DNA of 64,000 nucleotides from Burkholderiales bacterium RIFOXYD12_FULL_59_19 (GTDB lineage: Bacteria > Pseudomonadota > Gammaproteobacteria > Burkholderiales > Burkholderiaceae_C): the NCBI GenBank assembly GCA_001771065.1, contig MESQ01000001.1:1-64000 (forward strand), given 5' to 3'. Every line of letters begins with the position of its first letter. The first letter of the stretch is position 1. Shown in pieces: positions 27,259 to 37,719 of this stretch. The notes beneath the pieces are model-generated. The model saw nothing but the letters and a program-made list of their open reading frames with translations, did not search any database and was not told where the DNA came from. The position numbers were made by a program, and so were the translations under genes.

Positions 27259-28266
27259 TTAACGCCGCATCTGCAAAGCACCCGGGTTGACAATGTTGGT
27301 GGGCCGGCCCTTGATGAAGTTGACGACATTGTCAAACGCCGCACTGAAATACATTTCGTAGCTGTCTTGCTCGACATAACCAATGTGCGGTGTGCAAATG
27401 CAGTTTTCCAGACGCAGCAACGCGTGACCCTGCAAAATGGGCTCGCTTTCATACACATCCACCGCGCCCAGGCCGGGTCGGCCGCGATTGAGGGCGCTGA
27501 TCAGGGCATCGGGTTCAATCAGCTCAGCCCGTGACGTGTTGACCAGCAAGGCGCTGGGCTTCATGCGTGACAGGTCTTCTAGCCGGATCATGCCCTGGGT
27601 GTCGTCGTTCAGACGCAAATGCAGTGTCAGCACATCAGACTGTTCAAAGAACTCTTCCCGGTTTGCGGCCACTTCATAGCCCAGTTGCAGTGCCTGCTCC
27701 AGGCTGGGTGCGCGGCCCCACACCACCACCCGCATGCCAAAGGCCTTGCCGTAACCGGCCACCAACTGACCAATGCGGCCAAAGCCCCAAATGCCTAGCG
27801 TGCGCCCCTTAAGTACCGTACCCAAACCAAAGTTGGGCGGCATGCTGCTGGACTTGAGCCCGGACTGTTGCCAGGCCCCATGCTTGAGGTTGCCGATGTA
27901 CTGGGGCAGTCGGCGCGTCGCGGCCATGATCAGCGCCCAGGTCAGCTCGGCGGGGGCCACCGGCGAGCCGGTGCCTTCGGCCACGGCAACGCCGTGCTCG
28001 GTGCAGGCATTCACATCAATGTGGCTGCCAATACGGCCGGTTTGGGCCACAAGCTTGAGCCGGGGCAGTTTGGCAATCAGCGCCCCAGAGAGTTGGGTAC
28101 GCTCCCGGTTGAGCACAATCACGTCAGCGTCTTTGAGCCGTACCGACAGTTGACCGAGGCCTTTGACGGTGTTGGTATACACCTTGGCTTGGAAAGACTC
28201 CAGTTTGGCCGAACAGGCCAGTTTACGCACCGCGTCTTGGTAATCGTCCAGTATCACAATATTCAT
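27259..28266 (-). CDS. D-2-hydroxyacid dehydrogenase family protein
   Basis: The 335-residue product is a phosphoglycerate-dehydrogenase-like enzyme that interconverts 2-hydroxy and 2-keto acids with NAD(H). The Rossmann motif is GIWGFGRIGQLVAGYG; catalytic Arg lies in LLVNTSRAELIEPDAL, and the active-site His in CTPHIGYVEQDSYEM. The substrate-binding half has QTGRIGSHIDVNACTEHGVA. ATG 28266 (MNIVILDDYQD) is the natural start; the longer frame is unlikely. The specific substrate is not evident. Confidence 0.9.
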   Translation of the reverse strand: MNIVILDDYQDAVRKLACSAKLESFQAKVYTNTVKGLGQLSVRLKDADVIVLNRERTQLSGALIAKLPRLKLVAQTGRIGSHIDVNACTEHGVAVAEGTGSPVAPAELTWALIMAATRRLPQYIGNLKHGAWQQSGLKSSSMPPNFGLGTVLKGRTLGIWGFGRIGQLVAGYGKAFGMRVVVWGRAPSLEQALQLGYEVAANREEFFEQSDVLTLHLRLNDDTQGMIRLEDLSRMKPSALLVNTSRAELIEPDALISALNRGRPGLGAVDVYESEPILQGHALLRLENCICTPHIGYVEQDSYEMYFSAAFDNVVNFIKGRPTNIVNPGALQMRR

Positions 28267-28370
28267 GACACGGATTGTGCCTTGGCGTGTGGCGCTGCTG
28301 CGCGACACACGGCCAAAAAAATGGACGTAAAAACAATTTAAATGCCAACGTTATGGCCGTGCACTGCCCG

Positions 28371-28607
28371 CTAGTGCGTCCGTTCAAAGGCGGCCAGGCG
28401 GTCCAGCTCGGCGCAGACGTCGGCCATGCGACCGGAAATCACCATGCGACCGACCTGCGACGGTGCCTGACCCGCCTCCAGCACACGCAGCACACGCAAG
28501 GGGCGCGGCATGCTGGCACTGGCCCGTGAACAGACGCGGGGGCTGGTAGGCGCCCGAAAGTGAAGCAGACCGGGCAAGGTGGGGGGTGTCAGGTAGGCAA
28601 TGTTCAT
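28371..28607 (-). CDS. Small conserved-looking protein downstream of lexA
   Basis: This 78-residue basic product has a variable N-terminal half. Its C-terminal block is compact: RVLEAGQAPSQVGRMVISGR then MADVCAELDRLA, which I recall from hypothetical proteins of Comamonadaceae. It starts 55 nt after lexA on the same strand, with no terminator visible between, so it is probably co-transcribed and SOS-induced. By position a role in damage response is possible, but that is only inference. Confidence 0.55.
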   Translation of the reverse strand: MNIAYLTPPTLPGLLHFRAPTSPRVCSRASASMPRPLRVLRVLEAGQAPSQVGRMVISGRMADVCAELDRLAAFERTH

Positions 28608-28661
28608 GGTGGCGTGCTCTGGGTGGGTGATACAGCGTGCGGGGTCTCAGGTTGACAGGCG

Positions 28662-29339
28662 TTACATCAGCATGGTGTTGCGGATGAGGCCAACTGCCAG
28701 ACCTTCAATTTCAAAGGCTTCGCCCGGTTCCACCACAATGGTTTGGTAGTCAGGGTTTTCGGGGTGGAGTTCAATGAGGTTGTTGTGGCGCATGAAACGC
28801 TTGACGGTGACCTCATCACCGAGCCTGGCCACCACGATTTGGCCATTTTTGGCTTCGCGGGTACTTTGCACTGCCAGCAGGTCACCGTCCATGATGCCGG
28901 CATCTCGCATGGACATGCCGCGTACCTTGAGCAGGTAATCTGGCTTGCGCTGGAACAGGCTGTCTTCGAGGTAATAGGTTTTGTCGATGTGTTCTTGCGC
29001 CAAAATAGGCGAGCCGGCCGCCACCCGACCAATCAGGGGCAGTGTGAGTTGGCCGGCAAAGTCTGCCACCGACTGCACCAGGGACTTGCCGCGTGAGGCG
29101 TTGATGGCCAGCAGGGTGTCGCTTTTGAGGCGGATGCCGCGTGAGGTGCCGCTGACCAGCTCGATGGCGCCCTTGCGGGCCAGCGCCTGCAAATGCTCCT
29201 CGGCCGCATTGGCAGACTTGAAGCCGAGTTCTGTGGCAATTTCCGCGCGGGTGGGCGGGGCACCGGTGCGGGCGACGGCGCGTTGGATAAGATCGAGGAT
29301 CTGTTGCTGACGATCAGTCAATTTGGGTCTGATTAGCAT
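28662..29339 (-). CDS. lexA: LexA repressor
   Basis: This 225-residue SOS repressor and self-cleaving protease is complete. The N-terminal winged helix carries [20 protein letters not shown] (about residues 28-48). The cleavage site is Ala-Gly in [13 protein letters not shown], the catalytic Ser is in [13 protein letters not shown], and the Lys is in [21 protein letters not shown] use ATG 29339 ([12 protein letters not shown]), the family start. Two LexA operators lie about 29-67 nt upstream, so it autoregulates. The imuA-imuB-dnaE2 operon in this window is a clear target. Confidence 0.97.
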   Translation of the reverse strand: MLIRPKLTDRQQQILDLIQRAVARTGAPPTRAEIATELGFKSANAAEEHLQALARKGAIELVSGTSRGIRLKSDTLLAINASRGKSLVQSVADFAGQLTLPLIGRVAAGSPILAQEHIDKTYYLEDSLFQRKPDYLLKVRGMSMRDAGIMDGDLLAVQSTREAKNGQIVVARLGDEVTVKRFMRHNNLIELHPENPDYQTIVVEPGEAFEIEGLAVGLIRNTMLM

Positions 29340-29367
29340 GACGGCTCCAAGGTGTTGGTGACACAAG

Positions 29368-29387
29368 TACTGGTTTCTTATCCAGTA
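29368..29387. promoter_or_regulatory. LexA operator 1 of lexA
   Basis: TACTGGTTTCTTATCCAGTA is a perfect palindrome of the form CTGG-N8-CCAG, one step from the consensus CTGT-N8-ACAG in each half. Confidence 0.85.
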
Positions 29388-29406
29388 ACTGTATTTTTAA
29401 CCAGTT
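29387..29406. promoter_or_regulatory. LexA operator 2 of lexA
   Basis: AACTGTATTTTTAACCAGTT (CTGT-N8-CCAG) abuts operator 1 with a 19-nt centre-to-centre distance. Such tandem operators are common at lexA. It also lies between lexA and the divergent asparaginase gene. Confidence 0.85.
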
Positions 29407-29439
29407 TTTGAAAGACTGCAAGTGCTAATTGAAAAAAAC

Positions 29440-31208
<1,769 letters not shown>

Positions 31209-31215
31209 TCATAAA

Positions 31216-31959
31216 TCACGCTCCAACTAACCGCCTTACCCGCTCCAGGTCGGCGGGGGTGTCCACACCAGGGCCTGGCGCATGTTCGGTGACGTGCACC
31301 GCAATCCGGTGCCCGTGCCACAAGGCGCGCAATTGCTCCAAAGACTCGGTACGCTCCAGCGGTGCCTGGGCCAGCGTGGGGAAAAGACGCAAAAAACTGG
31401 CCCGGTAGGCATAAATGCCGATGTGGCGCAGCGGTGCGGGGTTTGGCAATTGGTCGGGCGTGTCGCGCGGGTAGGCAATTGGCGCGCGGCTGAAATACAG
31501 CGCCAGATGCTGTGCATCCAGCACCACCTTGACCACGTTGGGGTTGTGAAATTCGGCCACACTGGTCAGCGTGTGGGCCGCCGTGCTCATGGCTGCCTGC
31601 GGGCGCCGAATGAGCAAGTGGGCCACGTCGGTCACCAGTTGCGGGTCCATCAGCGGCTCGTCACCCTGCACATTGACCACAATGGCGTCATCGGGCAGGC
31701 CCAGCAAATCACAGGCTTCGGCCAGCCGGTCGCTGCCTGACGGGTGGTCGGTGCGGGTGAGCACGGCCTCAATACCGTGCGCCTGGCAAGCGGCCACAAT
31801 TGCAAAACTGTCGCCCGCCACCACCACGCGTTGGGCTGCCGAGCGTTGCGCCTGCTGCGCCACACGCACCACCATGGGCACACCGGCAATGTCGGCCAGC
31901 GGCTTGTTGGGCAGACGCGTGGACGCCAGCCGGGCCGGAATCAGGACAGTGAAAGTCAA
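31216..31959 (-). CDS. kdsB: 3-deoxy-manno-octulosonate cytidylyltransferase
   Basis: This 247-residue CMP-Kdo synthetase activates Kdo for lipopolysaccharide inner-core synthesis. N-terminal [20 protein letters not shown] is the nucleotide-binding signature. [12 protein letters not shown] and [12 protein letters not shown] are also typical. Its start overlaps the Trm112 gene by 4 nt, so translation is coupled. It is upstream of adk on the same strand. Confidence 0.96.
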   Translation of the reverse strand: MTFTVLIPARLASTRLPNKPLADIAGVPMVVRVAQQAQRSAAQRVVVAGDSFAIVAACQAHGIEAVLTRTDHPSGSDRLAEACDLLGLPDDAIVVNVQGDEPLMDPQLVTDVAHLLIRRPQAAMSTAAHTLTSVAEFHNPNVVKVVLDAQHLALYFSRAPIAYPRDTPDQLPNPAPLRHIGIYAYRASFLRLFPTLAQAPLERTESLEQLRALWHGHRIAVHVTEHAPGPGVDTPADLERVRRLVGA

Positions 31960-32150
31960 GGCTGACGCCCCTCATCGATCTCGGCGTCGGTCAGCACCCG
32001 GGCCTCGTTTTCCAGCAGCACCGGAATGCCGTCACGCACCGGGTAAGCCAGCCGGGCGCTGCGCGACACCAGCTCCTGGGTGTCGTGCTTGTAGGTGAGC
32101 GGGCCCTTGGTGACGGGGCAAACCAATAATTCAAGTAGTCGTGTGTCCAT
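31956..32150 (-). CDS. Trm112-family small protein (YcaR-like)
   Basis: This 64-residue protein of the Trm112/UPF0434 family has [16 protein letters not shown] and the core [18 protein letters not shown]. Only one Cys of the ancient zinc site remains. It commonly precedes kdsB in proteobacteria, as here with a 4-nt overlap. Its role is unknown; Trm112 proteins in other lineages activate methyltransferases. Confidence 0.9.
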   Translation of the reverse strand: MDTRLLELLVCPVTKGPLTYKHDTQELVSRSARLAYPVRDGIPVLLENEARVLTDAEIDEGRQP

Positions 32151-32178
32151 GGGTCAATGATAGCGCGCCACAGACCGT

Positions 32179-32211
32179 GTTTTGTCTGTAATTGTTATAC
32201 TCAGATAAAAC
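32179..32211. promoter_or_regulatory. Putative operator and -10 region of the mazEF pair
   Basis: Inverted arms GTTTTGTCTG and CAGATAAAAC (9 of 10 complementary, 13-nt spacer) flank a TATACT -10-like hexamer (32196-32201). The site lies 13 nt before the antitoxin ATG. Autoregulation by the antitoxin is usual in this family; here it is inferred. Confidence 0.55.
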
Positions 32212-32223
32212 ATAGGAGCTTTT

Positions 32224-32466
32224 ATGTTGAATGCATCACTCAGGCGCTCAGGTGGGTCCTACATCATGACCGTGCCACTTTCTTACGTCGAACAAAACCA
32301 TTTGAATGCGGGTTCGCGCATGGCGATTGAAATTGTGGGGGATGAACTCAAGATCAGGCCCCAGCGTCCCCGTAAATCACTGCGAGAACTTTTGGACGAA
32401 ACACCAGCCGGCCTGTGCCGCGCTGATGGCTGGGACGAACTTGAAGCGGTTGGGGGTGAACTGTGA
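32224..32466 (+). CDS. MazE/AbrB-type antitoxin
   Basis: The 80-residue protein has an N-terminal AbrB swapped-hairpin fold (SLRRSGGSYIMTVPLSYVEQ and IEIVGDELKIRP). A C-terminal tail would wrap the toxin (LRELLDETPAG). TAGGAG precedes the ATG. It overlaps the downstream toxin gene by 4 nt, the classical antitoxin-first arrangement. It should neutralise the toxin and repress the operon through the upstream palindrome. Confidence 0.88.
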   Translation: MLNASLRRSGGSYIMTVPLSYVEQNHLNAGSRMAIEIVGDELKIRPQRPRKSLRELLDETPAGLCRADGWDELEAVGGEL

Positions 32467-32807
32467 CGCCGGATCGCGGCGACATTTTGCATTTGGCCTT
32501 TGACCCCGCAAGTGGGCGCGAGATGAAGGGCAATCATTTTTGTCTGGTGGTCTCACCACGCGAATTTAATGCACGGTTCAAGCTGGCCATGGTGTGCCCG
32601 ATTTCCGGCGGTGCCGCTGAGGTGGCTCGCAGCGCCGGTTTTCTGGTGTCCTTGATGGGCCAGGGACTGCGCACCGGCGGCCAGGTGCATGCCCACCAGA
32701 TCAAATCACTGGATTGGACATCGCGCCAGGCCACTTTTGTCGAAAGCGTGCCGGATGTGCTTGTGCAAGAAGTGCTGGATTGTTTGCAAAGCGTTCTTGA
32801 TTATTAA
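32463..32807 (+). CDS. MazF/PemK-family mRNA interferase toxin
   Basis: The 114-residue protein shows the MazF pattern: RGDILHLAFDPASGREMKGN with the conserved loop, PREFNARFKLAMVCPIS with the catalytic-strand region, and GQVHAHQIKSLDW. Such toxins cut mRNA at short sequences when the antitoxin is degraded. The start overlaps the antitoxin stop by 4 nt. The pair sits between the divergent Trm112-kdsB-adk and exbB-exbD-lpxK blocks. Confidence 0.9.
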   Translation: MTPDRGDILHLAFDPASGREMKGNHFCLVVSPREFNARFKLAMVCPISGGAAEVARSAGFLVSLMGQGLRTGGQVHAHQIKSLDWTSRQATFVESVPDVLVQEVLDCLQSVLDY

Positions 32808-32827
32808 ATCGCCTCTACAGGGGGTTA

Positions 32828-32920
32828 TGGCGGCTGTAGGGTCGTTTGTAGGGTCGACTTCAGTCGACCTGGCAGACTGAAGTCCGCCCTGCAGGGGGGC
32901 ACGGCGGGTTGAAATGCGCC
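32828..32920. repeat. Palindromic repeat copy 8, upstream of exbB
   Basis: TGTAGGGTCGACTTCAGTCG leads into a degenerate GGCAGACTGAAGTCCGCC and further GGCGGGTTGAAATGCGCC. It forms the left border of the oppositely oriented exbB-exbD-lpxK block. Confidence 0.88.
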
Positions 32921-32976
32921 ATCCGCGCTGCCCTGCGCCATAATCACGCAGCTTTTTTCTTCAGCGGAGTTTCAAT

Positions 32977-33603
32977 TTGTTTTCCATCCTACAAGCCGCA
33001 GGTTGGCCGATCTGGCCTTTGGTGGCCTGCTCGGTGCTGGCCATGGCGCTGATCATTGAGCGCTTCATGAGTCTGCAAACCCTCAAAGTAGCGCCGCCCA
33101 CGCTGCTTGACGAGGTGCTGATGGTCACGCGCCAGACGGCGCCCGGCCCCGAGGTGGTGAGCAAGCTTGAAAAAAACTCGGCCTTGGGCGAGGTGCTGGC
33201 CGCCGGTTTGCGTGCGCTCAATGGCAACCCCCACTGTTCCGAAGACGAATTGCGCGCCAGCATGGAGGCCACCGGCCGCCAGGTGGCGCACCGGCTTGAG
33301 CGCTACCTGAGCGCGCTGGCCACCATTGCGTCGGTGGCGCCGCTGATGGGGCTGTTTGGCACCGTGGTGGGCATGATCGAGATTTTTGGCTCACAACCCG
33401 TAAACGCCAGCATGGGGGGTAACCCGGCGCAACTGGCGCATGGTATTTCTGTGGCGCTGTACAACACCGCGTTCGGGCTGATTGTGGCCATCCCGTCGCT
33501 GATTTTCTGGCGCTACTTTCGCGCCCGTGTCGATGAGTACCTGCTCACGCTGGAGCTTTCCGCCGAGCGGCTGGCACGCCATCTTTACACCTTGCGCAAG
33601 TAG
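32977..33603 (+). CDS. exbB: MotA/TolQ/ExbB-family proton channel protein
   Basis: The 208-residue inner-membrane protein has a first helix GWPIWPLVACSVLAMALIIE. Two further helices lie near 105-130 (VAPLMGLFGTVVGMIEIF) and 150-170 (LYNTAFGLIVAIPSLIFW). It pairs with the ExbD-like protein encoded 8 nt downstream to energise an envelope process. The start appears to be TTG 32977 behind a GCGGAG site; no ATG is near. The same gene pair precedes lpxK in many Burkholderiales, hinting at a link to envelope lipid transport. Confidence 0.9.
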   Translation: MFSILQAAGWPIWPLVACSVLAMALIIERFMSLQTLKVAPPTLLDEVLMVTRQTAPGPEVVSKLEKNSALGEVLAAGLRALNGNPHCSEDELRASMEATGRQVAHRLERYLSALATIASVAPLMGLFGTVVGMIEIFGSQPVNASMGGNPAQLAHGISVALYNTAFGLIVAIPSLIFWRYFRARVDEYLLTLELSAERLARHLYTLRK

Positions 33604-33611
33604 GCCCGCGC

Positions 33612-34046
33612 ATGATGAATTTCCGTGTCCGCACCAAGGAAGAGCCTGAGATCAACCTGATCCCGTTCATTGACGTGCTGCTCGTTATCCTGATTTTTTT
33701 GATGCTGACCACCACCTACAGCAAGTACACCGAAATGCAGCTCAAACTGCCGGTGGCCGACGTTGACGCCCAGCGTGATCGCGCCCGCGAGGTGCTGGTG
33801 TCGGTCAGCGCTGACGGCCAGTACAGTGTGAACAAGCTGTGGGTCAACGGGCGCAGCGTGACCGACCTGGCGCGCGCCTTGCAGACGGCGGCCCAGGCCG
33901 GCCCGGAGTCTGTGCTCATCATCCAGGCCGACGCCAACGCCAGGCACCAGGCAGTGATCAGTGTGATGGAAGCCGCGCGCCGGGCCGGGCTGACCCAGAT
34001 CACGTTTGCCACCCTGTCCTCACCTGAGCCGGGCGGCACGCCCTGA
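33612..34046 (+). CDS. exbD: ExbD/TolR-family biopolymer transport protein
   Basis: The 144-residue protein has one N-terminal membrane helix with the essential Asp in NLIPFIDVLLVILIFLMLTT and a periplasmic C-terminal domain (LIIQADANARHQAVISVMEA). It is the partner of the ExbB-like channel and works with proton motive force. It is followed by lpxK after only 3 nt. Confidence 0.93.
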   Translation: MMNFRVRTKEEPEINLIPFIDVLLVILIFLMLTTTYSKYTEMQLKLPVADVDAQRDRAREVLVSVSADGQYSVNKLWVNGRSVTDLARALQTAAQAGPESVLIIQADANARHQAVISVMEAARRAGLTQITFATLSSPEPGGTP

Positions 34047-34049
34047 CAC

Positions 34050-35066
34050 ATGGCTGAGCCAGTGCCATTGCCGGGCCACGGCCTGACCCGCGCCTGGCTG
34101 CAACGTGGCTGGCTGGCCTATTTGCTGTGGCCGCTGTCGGTGCTGTATGGTCTGCTGGTGCGGCTGCGCAAAACTTTCTATCGCCGGGGCTGGCTCAGCT
34201 CAGAACGCCTGCCGGTGCCGGTGCTGGTGGTCGGTAATGTGGTGGCGGGTGGCGCCGGCAAAACCCCGGTGGTGATGGCTGTGGTGCAGCATTTGCAGGC
34301 GCGCGGCGTGCGCGTGGGTGTGATCTCACGCGGTTATGGGCGGCGCAGCCAGGCCTGCCTGGAGGTGCTACCGAAAAGTGCGGTGACGGATGTGGGTGAC
34401 GAACCCGCCTTGATCCGGCGTCGCACCGGGGCCCCGGTGTTTGTGGCGGCACGGCGGGTGCAGGCGGCCCGTGCGCTGCTGGCCAGTTACCCGCAGACAC
34501 AGGTTTTGGTCTGTGACGATGGTTTGCAACACCTGAACCTGCAGCGCGACCTGGAAATTGGCGTATTTGATGACCGGGGCATGGGCAATGGTTTTCTGCT
34601 GCCCGCCGGTCCCCTGCGCGAACCCTGGCCGCGCCCGCTTGACCTGCTGCTGCACACCGGCCAGCAGCCCGCTTTTGCCGGGTTCAGGGCCAAGCGCAGT
34701 TTGGCCAGTCATACCCTGCGCAGTGACGGCAGCCGGGTTGCGTTGACCGAACTGGCCGAACCAGGGCATGGTAAACCGCTACTGGCGCTGGCGGCCATTG
34801 CCCAACCCGAGGCCTTTTTTGCCATGTTGCGCGCCCAGGGCCTGTCGTTGGCAGCCACGGTGGCGCTGCCTGACCACCATGATGTCAGTCAATGGACTGG
34901 CAACGCCGACGGGGTTTACACCGTGCTCTGCACCGAAAAAGACGCGGTCAAGTTATGGGCCAGGGAGCCCACCGCGCTGGCCGTGCCACTAGACTTTGAA
35001 CCCGAACCCGCCTTCTGGTCCGCCTTTGACCGGCAGCTCAAACTGCTCCTGCTATTGAATTTTTAG
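34050..35066 (+). CDS. lpxK: Tetraacyldisaccharide 4'-kinase
   Basis: The 338-residue inner-membrane-associated enzyme phosphorylates the lipid A precursor at the 4' position. It has the P-loop-like [17 protein letters not shown], then [13 protein letters not shown] and [15 protein letters not shown], which are LpxK signatures. The N-terminal helix [17 protein letters not shown] anchors it to the membrane. A perfect palindromic repeat directly follows its stop codon. In many Burkholderiales it precedes Trm112-kdsB-adk; here those genes lie on the opposite strand. Confidence 0.96.
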   Translation: MAEPVPLPGHGLTRAWLQRGWLAYLLWPLSVLYGLLVRLRKTFYRRGWLSSERLPVPVLVVGNVVAGGAGKTPVVMAVVQHLQARGVRVGVISRGYGRRSQACLEVLPKSAVTDVGDEPALIRRRTGAPVFVAARRVQAARALLASYPQTQVLVCDDGLQHLNLQRDLEIGVFDDRGMGNGFLLPAGPLREPWPRPLDLLLHTGQQPAFAGFRAKRSLASHTLRSDGSRVALTELAEPGHGKPLLALAAIAQPEAFFAMLRAQGLSLAATVALPDHHDVSQWTGNADGVYTVLCTEKDAVKLWAREPTALAVPLDFEPEPAFWSAFDRQLKLLLLLNF

Positions 35067-35070
35067 GGGT

Positions 35071-35100
35071 TTGTAGGGTCGACTTCAGTCGACCCTACAA
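35071..35100. repeat. Palindromic repeat copy 9, perfect 14-bp arms
   Basis: TTGTAGGGTCGACT and AGTCGACCCTACAA form perfect arms around TC. This is the simplest and most symmetrical copy. It sits between the convergent lpxK and RluA-type genes and includes the stop codon of the latter. Confidence 0.93.
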
Positions 35101-36024
35101 AAAAACCAACTTCCGTGCACTCTCAAACTGCCTGGGCTCGCCGCTGACCGGGTCGGTAAATTCAAGTTGGTGCGCCAACAGTTGCAGCGGGTGCGCATGG
35201 TCCAGCTGGCCTTCGGGGGTCAGGGTGGGGTAGAGGCCGTCGTTCAAAATTGGCAAACCCAGGGCCAGCATGTGCACCCGCAACTGGTGGCGCTGGCCGG
35301 TAACCGGCTTAAGCTGGTAACGCGCCAAGTCGCCCCGCACCTCCAGCACGTCCAGGTGCGTGATGGCGTTGGGCACACCCGGCACCTCGTGTTGCAGCAT
35401 AAAGTGGCCCGCCTCCTCAATGCGGCTTGAGCGCACCGTTGGCCAACTCAGGCCCGGCCGCCAGGGCGCGATCGCCTGGTAGGTTTTGCGCACTTGGTGC
35501 TGGCTAAACAGCGCACAGTAGGCGGCGCGGCTGGCCCTTTGTTTGGCAAACAGCACCAGCCCGGCAGTGTCGCGGTCAATGCGGTGAATCGGCACCAGGT
35601 CATCCAGGCCCAGCTTGTTCTTCAGACGTACCAGCACAGTCTCGGTGAGGTAGCCACCCGAAGGCACCACTGGCAAAAAATGCGGCTTGTCGACCACCAA
35701 CAGGTGCTCGTCCTGGTACAGCACCACCTCGTCAAACGGAATGCGCGGCTCGTTGGGCACCTCACGGTAGTAGTACAGGCGCTGGTGCGCGGGGTAGGGC
35801 GGCTGGCTGGCGTGCTCGGGCAACACGGCCTGGCCAAGTGCGTTGATCACGTCACCGCGTGCCATACGTGCCAGCCAGACCTGGGGCGACACATTGGGAA
35901 AGCGCGTGGCCAAAAAGTCAAGCAGGGTTGGCCAGGGCCCGGCGGGCAAACCCACACAGCTCGGGCCGATACCCTGGCGCGTGGGCGGTTTAAATGCGTT
36001 CAAACACCAGGTCCCACACGCCAT
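35095..36024 (-). CDS. RluA-family pseudouridine synthase
   Basis: The protein of about 309 residues isomerises uridine in rRNA or tRNA. The catalytic motif [16 protein letters not shown] (Asp active) and the core [19 protein letters not shown] are clear, as is [14 protein letters not shown]. The subtype is nearer to YqcB/TruC-like than to RluC/D. The start is uncertain: ATG 36024 overlaps trmB by 35 nt, and TTG 36003 is an alternative closer to the family N-terminus ([12 protein letters not shown]). The stop TAG lies in the palindromic repeat, so the end may be slightly altered. Confidence 0.88.
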   Translation of the reverse strand: MACGTWCLNAFKPPTRQGIGPSCVGLPAGPWPTLLDFLATRFPNVSPQVWLARMARGDVINALGQAVLPEHASQPPYPAHQRLYYYREVPNEPRIPFDEVVLYQDEHLLVVDKPHFLPVVPSGGYLTETVLVRLKNKLGLDDLVPIHRIDRDTAGLVLFAKQRASRAAYCALFSQHQVRKTYQAIAPWRPGLSWPTVRSSRIEEAGHFMLQHEVPGVPNAITHLDVLEVRGDLARYQLKPVTGQRHQLRVHMLALGLPILNDGLYPTLTPEGQLDHAHPLQLLAHQLEFTDPVSGEPRQFESARKLVFL

Positions 36025-36793
36025 GGCCCAGCTTGAGGCCGCGGTTCTCGAACTTGGTCAGCGGCCGGTAATGCGGCTTGGGGGCATAACCCAGCATGGC
36101 CGGGTACTCGGCCGTAGCGGTGTTTTTCAGCAGCGGCTCGGCGCTCAAGACCTCCAGAATCTGCTCGGCGTAGGGTTGCCAGTCGGTGGCGCAGTGCAGG
36201 TAACCACCCACCTGCAGGCGCGCCGCCAGCTTGGTGATCAGGGGCGCCTGAATCAGGCGGCGCTTGTTGTGCCTTTTTTTGTGCCAGGGGTCGGGGAAAA
36301 AAATGTGCACACCGGCCAGACTGTGCAGCGGCAGCATGTGGTCAATTACCTCGACCGCGTCATGCGCGCAAATGCGGATGTTGTGCAGATCTTGCTCGCC
36401 AATGCGCTTGAGCAGCGCGCCCACGCCGGGCTCATGCACCTCGCAGCACAAAAAATTGGTGCCCGGCAGCAGCGCGGCAATGTGGGCCGTGGCCTCGCCC
36501 ATGCCAAACCCGATCTCCAGCACCGTGGGCCGGTTGCTGTTTTCAGGCTCACCAGCAGCCGCCGCGTCGGCAAAAGCCGCAGCAAAATCAAGCGGCATGG
36601 GCTGGTAAGGCAGTAAAAATTTGGGTCCCAGTTCATCAAAAGCCTTGGTCTGACCACTGGTGGTTCGGCCAGCGCGACGGACAAAACTCTTGATGGTTTT
36701 GGGGAAAGCCACGTCGGCAAGCGACTGCGGGCGAATGCGCGGCGGGCGAACCTGTTCGGGCGCTTTGGGGGGGGTATTTTGGGTGTCGTTCAC
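35990..36793 (-). CDS. trmB: tRNA (guanine-N7)-methyltransferase
   Basis: The 267-residue enzyme methylates G46 in the tRNA variable loop using SAM. SAM-binding [16 protein letters not shown] and the TrmB signature [19 protein letters not shown] are present. I place the start at GTG 36793, whose TG overlaps the gluQRS TGA, giving a coupled start; ATG 36820 would add nine residues. It is followed by the RluA-type gene, making a small RNA-modification operon. Confidence 0.94.
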   Translation of the reverse strand: MNDTQNTPPKAPEQVRPPRIRPQSLADVAFPKTIKSFVRRAGRTTSGQTKAFDELGPKFLLPYQPMPLDFAAAFADAAAAGEPENSNRPTVLEIGFGMGEATAHIAALLPGTNFLCCEVHEPGVGALLKRIGEQDLHNIRICAHDAVEVIDHMLPLHSLAGVHIFFPDPWHKKRHNKRRLIQAPLITKLAARLQVGGYLHCATDWQPYAEQILEVLSAEPLLKNTATAEYPAMLGYAPKPHYRPLTKFENRGLKLGHGVWDLVFERI

Positions 36794-37662
36794 GGGGGCA
36801 GATTGTAGAGACACAGCCACTGAACCACCCAGTTGGGCAGGGCATCAGCAAGCGCGTGCTGCTCGGCCAGGCCCAGCACCGCAGCAGCGTGGTTCAGCGC
36901 CGCCAGCGGTTGCTGGCTGTCCAGCGCCTGGGCGCCGTTTTGTTTGCTGAGTTTTTCGCCATTGGGCCCCAGTACCAGCGGGGTGTGCAGGTAACGCGGG
37001 GTGGGCAAGAGCAGGGCGCGTTGCAGCAGAATCTGGCGGGCGGTGTTGTCGGTCAGGTCCTGGCCGCGCACCACGTCGGTGATGCCTTGGGCGGCGTCGT
37101 CTACCACCACCGCCAACTGGTAGGCAAAACAGCCGTCGGCACGCTTCAGGATGAAATCACCCACGTCAAGTGCCACATCCTGCCACTGGTCGCCCAGTCG
37201 GCGGTCTTGCCAATGAAATGGGGGCTGCGCCTGGGTATTCAAACGCCAGGCGCGGGCTAACTTGCCATTCAAGCCATGGCGGCAGGTGCCGGGGTAAATC
37301 AGCGCGTCGTGGCGCGCCTTGACCTGGCCACTGTGCTGCAGCGCCAGCGCAATGTCACGGCGCGAACAGGCGCAGGGGTAGGCGTGGCCGCTGACCACCA
37401 GTTGGTCAAGCGCCTGCTGGTAAAGCGGCGCGCGCTGCGACTGGTAGACCGGCGGCTGGTCACTGTGCAGGCCGAGCGCGGCCAACTGCTGCAAGATGAT
37501 CTGATCCATGCCGGGCAGACAGCGTGTGCTGTCCACGTCTTCAATGCGCACCAACCACTTGCCGCTGTGGGCCCGCGCATCAAGCCAGCTGGCCAGCGCC
37601 GCCACCAGTGAGCCCGCGTGTAACGGGCCGGTGGGCGAGGGGGCGAAGCGGCCGATGTACAT
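36790..37662 (-). CDS. gluQ: Glutamyl-Q tRNA(Asp) synthetase
   Basis: The 290-residue paralogue of the GluRS catalytic domain glutamylates queuosine in tRNA-Asp. The HIGH-like motif is in [20 protein letters not shown] and the KMSKS-like motif in [13 protein letters not shown]. Zinc ligands are in [10 protein letters not shown] and YPGTCRHG. It lacks an anticodon-binding domain, as expected. The stop overlaps the trmB start. Confidence 0.94.
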   Translation of the reverse strand: MYIGRFAPSPTGPLHAGSLVAALASWLDARAHSGKWLVRIEDVDSTRCLPGMDQIILQQLAALGLHSDQPPVYQSQRAPLYQQALDQLVVSGHAYPCACSRRDIALALQHSGQVKARHDALIYPGTCRHGLNGKLARAWRLNTQAQPPFHWQDRRLGDQWQDVALDVGDFILKRADGCFAYQLAVVVDDAAQGITDVVRGQDLTDNTARQILLQRALLLPTPRYLHTPLVLGPNGEKLSKQNGAQALDSQQPLAALNHAAAVLGLAEQHALADALPNWVVQWLCLYNLPP

Positions 37663-37678
37663 TTTTTTGTGGGGTCAT

Positions 37679-37701
37679 GGCGGACTGAAGTCCGCCCTAC
37701 A
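37679..37701. repeat. Palindromic repeat copy 10
   Basis: GGCGGACTGAAGTCCGCC followed by CTACA is a single clean unit, between gluQ and the FAD oxidoreductase gene. Confidence 0.88.
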
Positions 37702-37719
37702 GGGTGCATGGCTGGTCGG

